Assembly: GCF_001484605.1 (NCBI RefSeq)
Contig: NZ_CP013747.1
Coordinates: 3,534,001 to 3,598,000, forward strand
From: Pseudarthrobacter sulfonivorans
Lineage (GTDB): Bacteria > Actinomycetota > Actinomycetes > Actinomycetales > Micrococcaceae
Direction: 5' to 3'
DNA: 64,000 nucleotides
The translations under genes were made by a program, and so were the position numbers. A model generated the notes under the pieces. That model was not told the DNA's origin and did not search any database. It was given only the letters and a program-made list of their open reading frames with translations. Below are positions 1 to 8,862 of this stretch, one piece after another. Each line of letters begins with the position of its first letter. The first letter of the stretch is position 1.

Positions 1-90
1 GCCGTAGGACTTGCGGAGATCCTTGATGGACACTCCGGCCGCGTTGATGGTGCCGGTGTTGCCGGCGGAGGAATTTACGACGTCGTTCAT
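1..90 (-). CDS. Amino-acid ABC transporter ATP-binding protein, N-terminal fragment
   Basis: Only the first 30 codons are inside the window; the gene continues beyond position 1. The translation starts at the ATG at 90 and ends in KDLRKSYG. That is the usual beginning of a polar amino-acid ABC ATPase (GlnQ/HisP type) just before its Walker A. The gene lies 11 bases downstream of a HisM-type permease, on the same strand, in the order binding protein, permease, ATPase. It should energise uptake by the two preceding gene products. No catalytic motif is visible in the fragment, so the call rests on the start sequence and the context. Confidence 0.72.
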   Translation of the reverse strand, partial: MNDVVNSSAGNTGTINAAGVSIKDLRKSYG

Positions 91-101
91 GGCTTCCCTG
101 C

Positions 102-893
102 CTATCGCTTGGTCCGCGCGGAGCGGCTTTCGAACTTCCGGGCCAGGAGGCTCAGCGGGATGGTGATGACCAGGTAGAAGGCGCCGGCTACGAGGAGCGG
201 TGTCAGGCCTGCGCCCAGGCTGGAGATGCCGTCGCGGCCGAACTTGGTGAGCTCGTACTGCGACGCCGTGAGGCCCAGGACGTAGATCAGCGAGGAGTCC
301 TTGGTCAGCAGAATGACCTCGTTGGTCAGCGGCGGGAGCACAATCTTGAACGCCTGCGGAATGACGATGGACACCATGGCCCGCCACTGCGGCATGCCCA
401 GCGACCGTGCGGCTTCGAGCTGTCCCTTGGGCACAGCCTGCAGGCCGGCGCGCAGGGTTTCGGCGATATATGCCGAGGCCACCATACCCAGCGAGATCAT
501 GACGATAAGGGTAACGTTCCACTGAACTCCAAACGCGAGCGGGACACCGTAGCCGAACGCGATGAACACCAGCAGCGCCGGAACTCCGCGGAAGAACTCG
601 ATGTAGCCGGTGGCGATCCAGCGGTACAGCGGGAATGTGGAGAGCTTCATCAGGGCCAGCAGGAGGCCGCCGGAAAGGCCCACCACGAAGCCGAGGAACG
701 TATAAACCAGGGTGTTCTTAAGGCCAACCAGGAAGATGTCCGGGAACATCGGGCCGATCTTGGCGAAGTTGAAGACGCTGTTGCCGATTGTCTTCCAGTC
801 GGTGGCCAGGACCAGCGCGGCCACTGCCACGACGAAGATGCCGATCTGGACATACAGGCTCACTTTGGCCCGTTGACGTGCGGTCATTGCCAT
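102..893 (-). CDS. Polar amino-acid ABC transporter permease (HisM/GlnP family)
   Basis: This 263-residue integral membrane protein would form the channel of an amino-acid uptake system. About five hydrophobic segments are visible. The EAA loop that docks on the ATPase begins near residue 160 (EAARSLGMPQW) and is followed by the IPQA motif typical of the HisMQ family. A Met at residue 3 is an alternative start. The gene sits between the substrate-binding protein upstream (gap 113 bases) and the ATPase downstream, forming a three-gene operon. The substrate is not readable from the permease; an operator-like match upstream of the operon hints at sulfur amino acids (inference). Confidence 0.9.
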   Translation of the reverse strand: MAMTARQRAKVSLYVQIGIFVVAVAALVLATDWKTIGNSVFNFAKIGPMFPDIFLVGLKNTLVYTFLGFVVGLSGGLLLALMKLSTFPLYRWIATGYIEFFRGVPALLVFIAFGYGVPLAFGVQWNVTLIVMISLGMVASAYIAETLRAGLQAVPKGQLEAARSLGMPQWRAMVSIVIPQAFKIVLPPLTNEVILLTKDSSLIYVLGLTASQYELTKFGRDGISSLGAGLTPLLVAGAFYLVITIPLSLLARKFESRSARTKR

Positions 894-1006
894 GGGGTGC
901 TCACATTCATTTGCGTGGCTGAGGCCCCGGACGGGCTGCAGCGCAGTCCGTGCGGGGCCCCAGCGGCGTGGTTCTCAGGGCTGTGAAGGTCAGTCCGGGG
1001 TGCCGG

Positions 1007-1807
1007 CTACTTGGCGGTCTCGCCGAACCAGGTGGTTTCGAACTTCTTCAGGCTGCCATCGTCGGTCAGGCGCTTCAGGGTTCCGTTGACCTTCTCGGCC
1101 ATGGCGGTGTTGCCCTTCTTGATGGAGATGCCCAGCTTCTCGCCCGTGGCGTAGTCATCCACACGCTCGAACTTGGCGTCATCCTTGATGGCGTAGGCCA
1201 GGATTGACTGGTTGCCCAGGGCAGCGTCGATGGTGCCGGCCTGGAGAGCCTGGACCAGGAGGCCGCTGTCCTCGAACTGCTGGGCGTCGATGCCGTTCTC
1301 CGCCGCGTACTTTGCGCCGGTGGTGGCCTGCTGGACACCCACCTTCTTGCCCTTGGCGCTGTTGATGTCCGTGATCCCGGACGCCGTAGTGGCCACGAGG
1401 GTGAGGTCATCGTCCATGTACGGGTTGGAGAAGTCCATAACGGCCTTGCGGACATCCGTGATGGAAATCGAGGAGATGGAGACGTCGCAGCCGGTGAGGG
1501 CGGTTCCGGTCTCGATGGCCTCGAAGGAGCTGTCCACGATGCTCAGTTCGGCGCCGAGGTCCTTGGCTACTTCATTGGCGATGTCGATATCGAAGCCAAC
1601 GATCTGGCCGTCCTTCTGGAATTCGAAGGGCTCGTAGGGGACATCGGAGCAGACAGTGAGCTTGCCGGCGTTGATGAGCTGGATGCCGCCCTCGGTCGCA
1701 GCCGGGGTGGTGCTGCCGCCACAGGCGGTAAGGGTGAGCGCGCCGGCGGCCAGGATTGCGGCTGCCTTGGCGGCGATCTTGGCCTGGGCCAGGGACTTGA
1801 GCTGCAT
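1007..1807 (-). CDS. Amino-acid ABC transporter substrate-binding lipoprotein (family 3)
   Basis: This 266-residue extracytoplasmic receptor should deliver an amino acid to the adjacent permease. The N-terminus has a charged start, a hydrophobic stretch and the lipobox LTAC with the lipidated Cys at residue 29. The mature part shows the family 3 solute-binding pattern: VPYEPFEF, a GFDIDIANEV segment near residues 71-80, and DFSNPYM. The start is supported by AAAGG upstream of the ATG. The gene is first in the operon; the 260-base upstream region holds a 15-bp palindrome. Generic family signatures do not separate glutamate, arginine or cystine binding. The presence of a sulfur-type operator match makes cystine a reasonable hypothesis. 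Confidence 0.88.
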   Translation of the reverse strand: MQLKSLAQAKIAAKAAAILAAGALTLTACGGSTTPAATEGGIQLINAGKLTVCSDVPYEPFEFQKDGQIVGFDIDIANEVAKDLGAELSIVDSSFEAIETGTALTGCDVSISSISITDVRKAVMDFSNPYMDDDLTLVATTASGITDINSAKGKKVGVQQATTGAKYAAENGIDAQQFEDSGLLVQALQAGTIDAALGNQSILAYAIKDDAKFERVDDYATGEKLGISIKKGNTAMAEKVNGTLKRLTDDGSLKKFETTWFGETAK

Positions 1808-1887
1808 GTTCTTTACCTTTTGTTGCAGGGGTGTGCGGTACTAAATCGGTTCATAGTGTATCGCCGAACGAGAGATTTGCATCACAT

Positions 1888-1921
1888 GAAACTTAGTTTC
1901 ACTATTGGATAACTAAATCAC
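1888..1921 (-). promoter_or_regulatory. Operator candidate upstream of the amino-acid ABC operon
   Basis: Read on the minus strand, this segment is GTGA-N15-GTGA-N6-GTTTC. It matches the arrangement found three times in front of the sulfur genes (GTGACG-N14-GTGA-N6-GTTTC), except that the first spacing is one base shorter and the CG after the first GTGA is missing. The right part also forms a perfect 15-bp palindrome, TGAAACT-T-AGTTTCA, at 1887-1901. A weak -10 candidate (TACACT on the minus strand) lies between it and the gene. The site is 81 bases from the ATG. Confidence 0.45.
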
Positions 1922-1995
1922 AGGCTAAATCAAGACCCGGGAGGCGGCCTGTGTCTGGAATTCCGGACACACTACAAATCTAGCTCGCAGACAGC

Positions 1996-2019
1996 GTCGT
2001 GAAAACGCCGTTTCACGAC
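1996..2019. repeat. Inverted repeat, 9-bp arms
   Basis: GTCGTGAAA (1996-2004) and TTTCACGAC (2011-2019) are perfect reverse complements around a six-base centre. The element lies 49 bases past the stop of the isochorismate synthase gene and upstream of the amino-acid ABC operon. It could be a terminator stem or an operator. There is no T-run on either side, which makes a classical intrinsic terminator less likely. Confidence 0.5.
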
Positions 2020-2067
2020 ACGGTTTCATGACGTTTAAGTGCCAGTCAGGTGGGTGGGACGGTGGCC

Positions 2068-3411
2068 CTAGTTGGAAATCCCCAGCGACTCCAGCATCGG
2101 CCGGAACTTCGCCCACGTCTCCGCCAACTCGGCCTCCGGCTGGGAGCCATCCACTATGCCGCAACCGGCATATAACCGCACAGTATGCGGATCCTCGATC
2201 ACGGCGCCGCGCAGGGCGATGCCCCATTCGCCATTTCCGGCAGCGTCGAGCCAGCCCACCGGCCCCGCATATGGGCCGCGGTCCAGGTGTTCAAGCTTGC
2301 GGATCAGGGCGCCGGCCACCAGTGTGGGCGTGCCGCAGACCGCGGCCGTGGGATGCAGCGCATTGATCAGCGCGAGGCACGTGGGCACATGGCCCTCCAC
2401 CTCGGCGAGCTCCGCCTTGACGTCCGACGCCAGGTGCCACACGTTCGGCAGCTCCAGGATGAACGGCTCGTCGTGCGCGTTCATGGCCTCGGAAAACGGT
2501 GCCAGCTGCGACGTGAGTGACTGGATCGCGATCTCGTGCTCGTGCCGCTGCTTCTCGGATCCGGCCAGCACCCGTTCGGCGTAATCCATGGGAATCTCGG
2601 ACTCGCCGTGCGCATCGCGGCGGTCCAGCGTCCCGGCCAGCACGCGCGCCTGGGCGGTGCGGCCTTCCACCTGGATCAGCATCTCCGGGGTGGCGCCCAC
2701 GAGCCCGTCCACGCCATACGTCCAGCATTCGCGATACCGCACGGCGAGCTCGCGCAACACCTGCGCGGCGTTCACGCCCGACGGCACCGTGGCCACAATG
2801 TCCCGCGCCAGCACCAGTTTCTCCAGCGCACCGGTCCGGATCTCCGCCACGCCGGCGGCGACGGCGGCCATCCAGTCCTCCTCGCTGAGCGAACCGGTGT
2901 GCAGGGTGGCCCCGTCGGCGGAAGGCAAAGGACGCACGACGGCGCCGGCCGGTTCGGCGGGGACGTCACCGGAGGTGCTGCCATCGCTCAGCCAGCCGGC
3001 CAGGGCGGCGAGGGCGCCCGCTTCGGTGAGTTCGCCGTCGTCGACCGTCAACTGGGTGAGCCAGTACCGGCCGTCGCGGACGCCCACCACGATCTCCGGC
3101 ACAATCAGGCGTGATACGTGGGTGGACTTCTTGGAAAACGCGAAGGAGCCGAAAGCCACGGGACCGGTGCCGGGCAGCTCCACGGAGTCGGTGATGTCCG
3201 CTTCGAGGACCAGGTGGCGCCACCAGATGTCGGCCTCAAGGAAACGCTCAGGGCCGGTGGCGGTGAAGCGGGCGATCTCGCCGAAGCCCACCAGGCCGGC
3301 TTCGCGGCGGGTCCAGCAGAGGGCGTCGTCCCGGACCAGGAACTGCGGCAGTCCGCCGGCAGATGCGTTGCCATCCAGGGGGACTGTGAGGGTGCGGAAC
3401 GTGCTCGTCAT
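2068..3411 (-). CDS. menF: Isochorismate synthase
   Basis: This 447-residue cytosolic enzyme would convert chorismate to isochorismate, the entry step of menaquinone synthesis. The C-terminal two thirds (about residues 165-440) is a chorismate-binding domain. Visible family motifs are LEKLVLARDI, FILELPNVWHLAS, HPTAAVCGTP and the Gly-rich LDRGPYAGPVGW near the C-terminus. The N-terminal 150 residues are the variable domain of actinobacterial MenF-type enzymes. Menaquinone genes menG and a menJ-like reductase lie 3.3 kb away on the other strand, which favours menaquinone over siderophore synthesis. The gene runs in the same direction as the GntR regulator, 27 bases upstream. Confidence 0.88.
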   Translation of the reverse strand: MTSTFRTLTVPLDGNASAGGLPQFLVRDDALCWTRREAGLVGFGEIARFTATGPERFLEADIWWRHLVLEADITDSVELPGTGPVAFGSFAFSKKSTHVSRLIVPEIVVGVRDGRYWLTQLTVDDGELTEAGALAALAGWLSDGSTSGDVPAEPAGAVVRPLPSADGATLHTGSLSEEDWMAAVAAGVAEIRTGALEKLVLARDIVATVPSGVNAAQVLRELAVRYRECWTYGVDGLVGATPEMLIQVEGRTAQARVLAGTLDRRDAHGESEIPMDYAERVLAGSEKQRHEHEIAIQSLTSQLAPFSEAMNAHDEPFILELPNVWHLASDVKAELAEVEGHVPTCLALINALHPTAAVCGTPTLVAGALIRKLEHLDRGPYAGPVGWLDAAGNGEWGIALRGAVIEDPHTVRLYAGCGIVDGSQPEAELAETWAKFRPMLESLGISN

Positions 3412-3438
3412 GATGAGACAACACTACTCCCGCGCGTG

Positions 3439-4152
3439 TCAGACCCGGGCCGGCCGCCCTGTGCGTCGCTCCGGCCCGGCAGGGGCGGAGAACAGGTCCG
3501 GCCGTGCGGCGCGCATGCTCGCGACGTCGTCCAGGATGAAGCGCAGGTGGCTGCGCAGCCCGTCTTCCGCAGCCGACAGGTCACCGGCGAGGATCGCGTC
3601 CAGCACGTGGCGGTGGTCGGCGGCGTACTCCGTGATGCCGCGGTAGCCGCTGAGCCCCAGGTAGCGGGCGCGGTCCAGGTGGCCTTTGGCGTTGGAAACG
3701 GTGGCCCAGGCTGTTTCGTGGCCGGCGATGGCCAGCAGGGTCCGGTGGAAGTCCTCGTCCAGCGGGTAGAACTCCTCACGGGTGGTGCAGGCGTCCTGCC
3801 GGTCCAGGAGTTCGTAGAGCGCGGCTGCGTTTTCAGGGGTGATGTTGCGGGCGCAGTCAGCCAGCGACGCAACCTCGATGGCCTCGCGGATGAACTGTGC
3901 CTGCGCCACGATATCCGGGTCGAGGTAGGTCACGTAGGTGCCGCTCTGCGGGCGGATCTCCACGAGCCCTTCCTGCGCGATGAGCATCAGTGCCTCGCGG
4001 ATGGGCTGGCGGCTGGTGCCCAGGTGGTGCGCCAGCTCGTTCTCGGAGAGGAGGGTCCCGGGCGCGTCCTCGCCGGAGATGATGCGCTCACGGATCTGCG
4101 CATACGCCATCATCCGGGCAGAGATGCGCGGGGTGGTGTCGGGGGCGGCCAT
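3439..4152 (-). CDS. GntR-family regulator with FCD ligand domain
   Basis: This 237-residue protein is a DNA-binding repressor or activator. Residues about 12-75 form the winged helix-turn-helix (AYAQIRERIISGE, then TSRQPIREALMLI and VEIRPQSGTYV). The rest is an all-helical FCD ligand-binding domain with a metal-site-like D..FH pair (LDEDFHRTLLA) and later H residues. The ATG at 4152 with GGAAG upstream was chosen; the reading frame is open 49 codons further, but that part does not resemble the family. It diverges from an MHS transporter and an idonate-type dehydrogenase, so it probably controls them. The inverted and direct repeats at 4230-4258 are plausible operators. Confidence 0.85.
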   Translation of the reverse strand: MAAPDTTPRISARMMAYAQIRERIISGEDAPGTLLSENELAHHLGTSRQPIREALMLIAQEGLVEIRPQSGTYVTYLDPDIVAQAQFIREAIEVASLADCARNITPENAAALYELLDRQDACTTREEFYPLDEDFHRTLLAIAGHETAWATVSNAKGHLDRARYLGLSGYRGITEYAADHRHVLDAILAGDLSAAEDGLRSHLRFILDDVASMRAARPDLFSAPAGPERRTGRPARV

Positions 4153-4223
4153 GCTTCCACAGTAGCCGCGCCACCCTGCCAAGGCGCCGTGCCCAGGGAG
4201 CAAGTGCGGAGCTGCGTCATCTA

Positions 4224-4258
4224 TTGACACACTGGTATGGCAGTGCTTGAATGGCAGT
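4224..4258 (+). promoter_or_regulatory. Promoter and operator repeats for the MHS transporter operon
   Basis: A consensus -35 TTGACA (4224-4229) is followed 17 bases later by TTGAAT (4247-4252), a 4/6 match to the -10. Between and across these boxes are CACTG...CAGTG (4230-4245) and a direct repeat of ATGGCAGT (4237-4244 and 4251-4258). A repressor bound here would block the promoter. The divergent GntR-FCD gene is the obvious candidate regulator (inference). Confidence 0.6.
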
Positions 4259-4351
4259 CGTTGTCCCGATGAAGGGACAAGACCAAGACGTCTGGCCATG
4301 CCGCATCATTGAAGCTGTGCATCCGGCCGGACCCGTAGAACAGAGGGGTTC

Positions 4352-5725
4352 ATGACGGCAACAATCCAGGTAGGCGCCACCAAGCGCTCATCCAAGGACC
4401 TGATCAGGACTGCAGTATCCGGCTGGCTCGGAACTGCCATGGAATACATGGACTTCCAGCTCTATTCGCTGGCCGCCGCCATCATCTTCCCCAAAATCTT
4501 CTTCCCCAACTTCGACCCCGTAGTGGGCCTGCTGATCGCCTTCATGACCTACGGCGTGGGCTTCCTGGCCCGCCCGGTGGGCGCCTGGTTCTTCGGCCGC
4601 ATGGGTGACCGCGTGGGCCGCAAGAAGGTCCTGGTTATCACCATCATGATGATGGGCGTGTCCACGATGCTCATCGGCTTCCTGCCGGGCTACGCCCAGA
4701 TTGGCCTTGCCGCGCCGATCATCCTCGTGCTCCTCCGCCTCGCCCAGGGCTTCGGCGCCGGTGCTGAGCTCTCCGGCGCTTCGGTCATGCTGGCCGAATA
4801 CGCTCCGCCCAAGAAGCGCGGCCTGATCGCCTCCTTTGTCTGCCTCGGCACGAACTCCGGCACACTGCTGGCCTCCGGCCTGTGGGTCCTGCTGACGCTC
4901 CTGCCCGAAGAAGCACTCATGAGCTGGGGCTGGCGCCTGCCGTTCATCGCCAGCATCGGCATCACGCTTTACGCCCTCTGGATGCGCCGCAACCTGAAGG
5001 AAAGCCCCGTTTTCGAGGCCGCCCGTGCGCAGGAAATCGCCGACGCCGCTGCTGCCGCCGCCTTCACCGCTGAGTCCGGCACCGCCGTCGGGCAGTCCGC
5101 CCCGGCCGCCAAAACCAAGCGCAAGGGCAAGGCCTTCTTCCTGGCGATGGCCCTGCGGATCGGCGAATCCGGCAACTCGGCCATGATCCAGACCTTCCTC
5201 ATCGGCTACATCGTCACCGGCCTGAGCATGGACAAGAGCGTGGGCACCTTCGCGCTGCTGATCGGCTCGTTCCTCGGCTTTGCCACCGTTCCGCTGGCCG
5301 GCTGGCTCTCCGACAAGTTCGGTCGCCGCAGCATGTACCGCGCCCTGTCCGGCTTCCAGATGTGCTTCGCCATCCCGGCCCTGCTGATGATGCAGTCCCG
5401 CGACCCGTTCCTCGTCTCGCTGGTCCTGATCATCGGCCTGTCCGTCTCCGTGCTGGGCATGTTCTCGGTCCAGTCCGCCTACGTGAACGAACTCTTCGGC
5501 TCCCGCAACCGCTACACCCAGCTGGCCATGGCCAAGGAAATCGGCGGTGTGCTCTCCGGCGGCCTGGCCCCCATCATCGCCGCCGGCCTGCTGGCCCTGT
5601 TCACCAATTCCTGGTGGCCGGTGGCCGGAATGATGGTCCTTTACTCCGCCATCGCTTTTGTGGCCACGTTCTTCGCCCCTGAAACCAAGGGACGCGACCT
5701 GACCCTCGTGGAGGATGCAGTTTGA
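4352..5725 (+). CDS. MHS-family MFS transporter (proton symporter)
   Basis: This 457-residue, 12-helix major facilitator belongs to the metabolite:H+ symporter group, which imports organic acids. The MFS loop 2-3 signature appears as GRMGDRVGRKK near residues 82-92. LRLAQGFGAGAELSGA and the RRNLKESPVF segment after helix 6 are typical of MHS proteins. A charged central loop (about residues 225-255) is Ala and Lys rich. The gene starts an operon with the downstream Zn dehydrogenase; the two overlap by four bases. A sugar-acid substrate such as idonate or gluconate is inferred from that neighbour. Confidence 0.87.
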   Translation: MTATIQVGATKRSSKDLIRTAVSGWLGTAMEYMDFQLYSLAAAIIFPKIFFPNFDPVVGLLIAFMTYGVGFLARPVGAWFFGRMGDRVGRKKVLVITIMMMGVSTMLIGFLPGYAQIGLAAPIILVLLRLAQGFGAGAELSGASVMLAEYAPPKKRGLIASFVCLGTNSGTLLASGLWVLLTLLPEEALMSWGWRLPFIASIGITLYALWMRRNLKESPVFEAARAQEIADAAAAAAFTAESGTAVGQSAPAAKTKRKGKAFFLAMALRIGESGNSAMIQTFLIGYIVTGLSMDKSVGTFALLIGSFLGFATVPLAGWLSDKFGRRSMYRALSGFQMCFAIPALLMMQSRDPFLVSLVLIIGLSVSVLGMFSVQSAYVNELFGSRNRYTQLAMAKEIGGVLSGGLAPIIAAGLLALFTNSWWPVAGMMVLYSAIAFVATFFAPETKGRDLTLVEDAV

Positions 5726-6738
5726 AAGCCGTAGTTGTCCATTCCGCCGGAGACCTGCGTTTCGAGGACCGTCCGGACCCGGACTGCCCGGCCGGCTCGG
5801 TGATCGTCGACGTCGAATATGGCGGGATCTGCGGCTCGGACCTGCACTACGTCGCCCACGGCGCCTCCGGGTTGAGCCTCCTGGCCGACCCTATGGTCCT
5901 GGGCCATGAGGTGGCCGGCCGGATCTCCCTTCTGGGTGATGGCGTGGAGGGCTTCGCGGTGGGCGACGCCGTGACCGTCCACCCGGCCGTGTACTGCGGC
6001 GACTGCACCGACTGTCTCGCCGGTCGCACCAACCTCTGCCCGCAGGTCACCTACTACGGCAGCGCCGCGCACCGGCCGCACACGGACGGCGCCTTCGCCT
6101 CCCGCAAGGCCGTCCCGGCGGGCCAGCTCCGGCGCCTGCCCGCAGGCGTCACCACCCGGCAGGCCGCCGTCGCCGAGCCGCTCGCTGTGGCGATCCACGC
6201 CGTCGGCCGGGCCGGCAGCCTCGCCGGCAAGGACGTTCTGGTCAACGGCGCCGGGCCCATCGGCGCGCTGCTGGTGGCCGCCGCCCGGCGCGCCGGCGCG
6301 GCCAGCGTCGTCGCCAGTGACCTCTCGGAGACTTCGCTGGCGATCGCCAAGCGGATGGGAGCCGACGGCGTTGTGCTGGTGGGTTCCGGCGCGCAGCTTC
6401 CCGACGTGGATGTTGCGTTCGAGGCCTCCGGCGCTGCCCGCGCCCTGGGCGGTGTCCTCGCGGCCGTGCGCCGCGGCGGCGTCGTGGTCCAGGTGGGCAA
6501 CCTGCCGGCCGGGCCCGTGACGGCCGAGCTCGCCGCACTCGTTTTCCGGGAGATTGATTACCGTGGGACCTTCCGTTTCGCGGACGAGCTGGATGACGCC
6601 CTCGCGTACCTGGCGGACGGGCTGGACGTTGAGCCGCTGCTGACGCACACGTTCGACGCCGGTGACGTGGCCGAGGCGTTTGCCGTGGCTTCGGACCGCC
6701 GGACGGGCTCGTCGAAAGTCCTTCTCAAGTTTGTCTGA
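5722..6738 (+). CDS. idnD: Zinc-dependent dehydrogenase, L-idonate 5-dehydrogenase-like
   Basis: This 338-residue medium-chain dehydrogenase would oxidise a sugar acid with NAD(P). Catalytic zinc ligands are C37 and the H62-E63 pair; the structural zinc loop has C92, C95, C98 and C106. The nucleotide fold contains VNGAGPIGALL near residue 175. The segment YGSAAHRPHTDGAF is characteristic of L-idonate 5-dehydrogenases. Translation starts at a TTG inside the overlapping TTGA of the transporter stop, indicating translational coupling. With the MHS importer and GntR regulator it makes a small sugar-acid uptake and oxidation unit. Other polyol dehydrogenases of the family remain possible. Confidence 0.78.
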   Translation: MKAVVVHSAGDLRFEDRPDPDCPAGSVIVDVEYGGICGSDLHYVAHGASGLSLLADPMVLGHEVAGRISLLGDGVEGFAVGDAVTVHPAVYCGDCTDCLAGRTNLCPQVTYYGSAAHRPHTDGAFASRKAVPAGQLRRLPAGVTTRQAAVAEPLAVAIHAVGRAGSLAGKDVLVNGAGPIGALLVAAARRAGAASVVASDLSETSLAIAKRMGADGVVLVGSGAQLPDVDVAFEASGAARALGGVLAAVRRGGVVVQVGNLPAGPVTAELAALVFREIDYRGTFRFADELDDALAYLADGLDVEPLLTHTFDAGDVAEAFAVASDRRTGSSKVLLKFV

Positions 6739-6747
6739 GACAATTGC

Positions 6748-7527
6748 ATGGTGAACCGAGCATCCTTGGAAAAGCGTCCGGACGAAGTAGCCACGATGTT
6801 TGACGACGTCGCACCTAAGTACGACGTCGTCAACGATGTCCTCTCCATGGGGCAAACCCGCCGCTGGCGCAGGATCGTGGTGGACGCCATGGACATGAAA
6901 CGGGGCCAGCGGGTGCTGGACCTGGCCGCGGGAACCGGCACCTCCAGCGAGCCATATGCCGATGCAGGCATAGATGTCATCGCCTGCGATTTCTCCCTCG
7001 GCATGCTCAAGGTGGGCAAGCGCCGCCGCCCGGACATCAACTTTGTTGCCGGCGACGCCACCAACCTGCCGTTCGCGGACAACAGCTTCGACGCCAGCAC
7101 CATTTCGTTCGGGCTGCGCAATGTCAACGAGCCCAAGAAGGCGCTGGCTGAGATGCTCCGCGTCACCAAGCCCGGCGGCAAGCTGGTCATCGCCGAGTTC
7201 TCCCAGCCCGTGGTGCCGCTGTGGCGCACCATGTATACGGAATATCTCATGCGTGCGCTGCCGGCCATCGCCGTGAAGGTGGCCTCCAACCCGGACGCCT
7301 ACGTCTACCTCGCCGAGTCCATCCGCGCCTGGCCGGACCAGGACCACCTGGCCGCCTGGCTGCAGGAATCCGGCTGGGAAAAGGTCACGTACCGCAACCT
7401 GACCGGCGGGATCGTGGCCGTGCACCGTGCCACCAAGCCGCTGGAACACACGCCGGAGGGCGCAGCGGAGGCAATCGCCGCGCACAAAGGCCCCGTGGCC
7501 AAGCTCCGCCGGAACATCCAGCGCTGA
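6748..7527 (+). CDS. menG: Demethylmenaquinone methyltransferase
   Basis: This 259-residue S-adenosylmethionine-dependent enzyme performs the final C-methylation that yields menaquinone. The family signature near the N-terminus is present ([19 protein letters not shown]). SAM motif I follows ([12 protein letters not shown], about residues 57-68), then the signature [16 protein letters not shown] in mid-protein. The protein is slightly longer than E. coli UbiE at its C-terminus. It starts 10 bases after the idonate dehydrogenase stop but has no clear ribosome binding site. The next gene follows 3 bases later, so menG, the reductase and the prenyl synthase form one operon. Confidence 0.92.
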   Translation: MVNRASLEKRPDEVATMFDDVAPKYDVVNDVLSMGQTRRWRRIVVDAMDMKRGQRVLDLAAGTGTSSEPYADAGIDVIACDFSLGMLKVGKRRRPDINFVAGDATNLPFADNSFDASTISFGLRNVNEPKKALAEMLRVTKPGGKLVIAEFSQPVVPLWRTMYTEYLMRALPAIAVKVASNPDAYVYLAESIRAWPDQDHLAAWLQESGWEKVTYRNLTGGIVAVHRATKPLEHTPEGAAEAIAAHKGPVAKLRRNIQR

Positions 7528-7530
7528 CCA

Positions 7531-8862
7531 GTGAATGTCCTGATTGTCGGCGCGGGGCCAGCCGGCTCCACCGCCGCGTACTACCTTGCCAAGGCCGGCA
7601 TCAGTGTGACCGTCCTGGAGAAAACCAGCTTCCCGCGCGAGAAGGTCTGCGGCGACGGCCTCACCCCGCGCGCCGTCCGCGAAATCCAGAAGCTCGGCCT
7701 GCCGCACTCTGAAACCGACGGCTGGCGCCGGAACAAGGGCCTGCGCCTGATCGCGGGCGGCCGCACCATTGAGCTGCCTTGGCCCGAGGTGTCCGACTTT
7801 CCGCAGTACGGCCTCATCCGTACGCGTCTGGGCTTCGACGAGGAACTGGCCCGCCACGCCGAGGCTGCCGGCGCCGAAATCCTCGAGCGGCACAGCGTCA
7901 CCGAAGCTCTCCGGGCTGAAGACGGCCGCGTGACCGGTGTCCGCGCAGCGCTCCTGGACGAGTCCGGACGCAAGACGGGGGAGTCACGCGACTTCAGCGC
8001 CGACGTCGTACTCGCCGCAGACGGCAATTCCACGCGAACCGCCGTGTCGCTGGGCATCCACAAGCGCGACGACCGCCCCCTCGGCGTCGCCGTCCGCACC
8101 TACTTCACGTCCCCCCGGCACGATGACGACTGGATGGAAGGCTGGCTGGAGCTCCCCGGCCGCGACGGAAAACTGCTCCCCGGCTACGGCTGGGTGTTCG
8201 GCGTCGGCGACGGCACGTCCAACGTGGGCCTTGGCATCCTGAACTCGTCCAAGGAATTTGGCAAGCTCGATTACAAGCAGGTCCTGCGCGAATGGACCGC
8301 CGCCATGCCCGCCGAGTGGGGTTTCACCCCGGACAACCAGGTGGGCGAAATCCGCGGCGCCGCGCTGCCCATGGGCTTCAACCGCACCCCGCACTACTCG
8401 CCCGGCCTCCTGCTCCTGGGCGACGCTGGCGGCATGGTCTCCCCGTTCAACGGCGAGGGCATCTCCTACGCGATGGAATCGGCCCGGTTCGCGGCGGAGT
8501 TCATCATCGACGCGTCCGCCCGTTCCTCTGCTGCGGGGGCAACGCACGACGCCGACGCGCACCTCGCGGGGTACGCGGACTATGTGCGGGGCCAGTGGGG
8601 ATCGCACTTCACGCTGGGCCGGGCATTTGCCGCGCTGATCGGCAAACCCGCCGTCATGAAGCTCGCGCTGCGGACCGGGATGCCCATTCCCGTGCTGATG
8701 CGCTTTGTGGTGCGGCTGCTCGCAAACCTGACCGACCCGGCCGCGAAAGGCTTCGAGGACCGGGCCATCCGCGTCCTGGAGTCGCTGGTTCCGGCCACCT
8801 CCAACACCCCACCGGCATCGAACCAGCGGTATCCGCAACAAAAAGTTAGGGTTAACCAGTGA
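7531..8862 (+). CDS. menJ: Geranylgeranyl-reductase-family flavoprotein (menaquinone reductase-like)
   Basis: This 443-residue FAD enzyme belongs to the geranylgeranyl reductase group. In mycobacteria the relative MenJ saturates one isoprene unit of menaquinone. The ADP-binding GxGxxG is at residues 7-12 (GAGPAG), followed by PREKVCGDGLTPRAV, a hallmark of the group. LLLGDAGGMVSPFNGEGI is the second FAD motif near residue 300. It starts with GTG three bases after menG and overlaps the polyprenyl synthase by four bases (GTGA). The operon position between menG and a prenyl synthase supports the menaquinone role; a carotenoid or archaeal-type lipid role is less likely. Confidence 0.8.
   Translation: MNVLIVGAGPAGSTAAYYLAKAGISVTVLEKTSFPREKVCGDGLTPRAVREIQKLGLPHSETDGWRRNKGLRLIAGGRTIELPWPEVSDFPQYGLIRTRLGFDEELARHAEAAGAEILERHSVTEALRAEDGRVTGVRAALLDESGRKTGESRDFSADVVLAADGNSTRTAVSLGIHKRDDRPLGVAVRTYFTSPRHDDDWMEGWLELPGRDGKLLPGYGWVFGVGDGTSNVGLGILNSSKEFGKLDYKQVLREWTAAMPAEWGFTPDNQVGEIRGAALPMGFNRTPHYSPGLLLLGDAGGMVSPFNGEGISYAMESARFAAEFIIDASARSSAAGATHDADAHLAGYADYVRGQWGSHFTLGRAFAALIGKPAVMKLALRTGMPIPVLMRFVVRLLANLTDPAAKGFEDRAIRVLESLVPATSNTPPASNQRYPQQKVRVNQ

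Noticed and set aside
5641..7893. A 750-codon open frame on the minus strand
   Set aside because: It lies antisense to the MHS transporter, idnD, menG and menJ, whose proteins have complete motifs. The antisense product is Gly/Val/His/Asp-rich with no recognisable domain, a usual effect of high GC.
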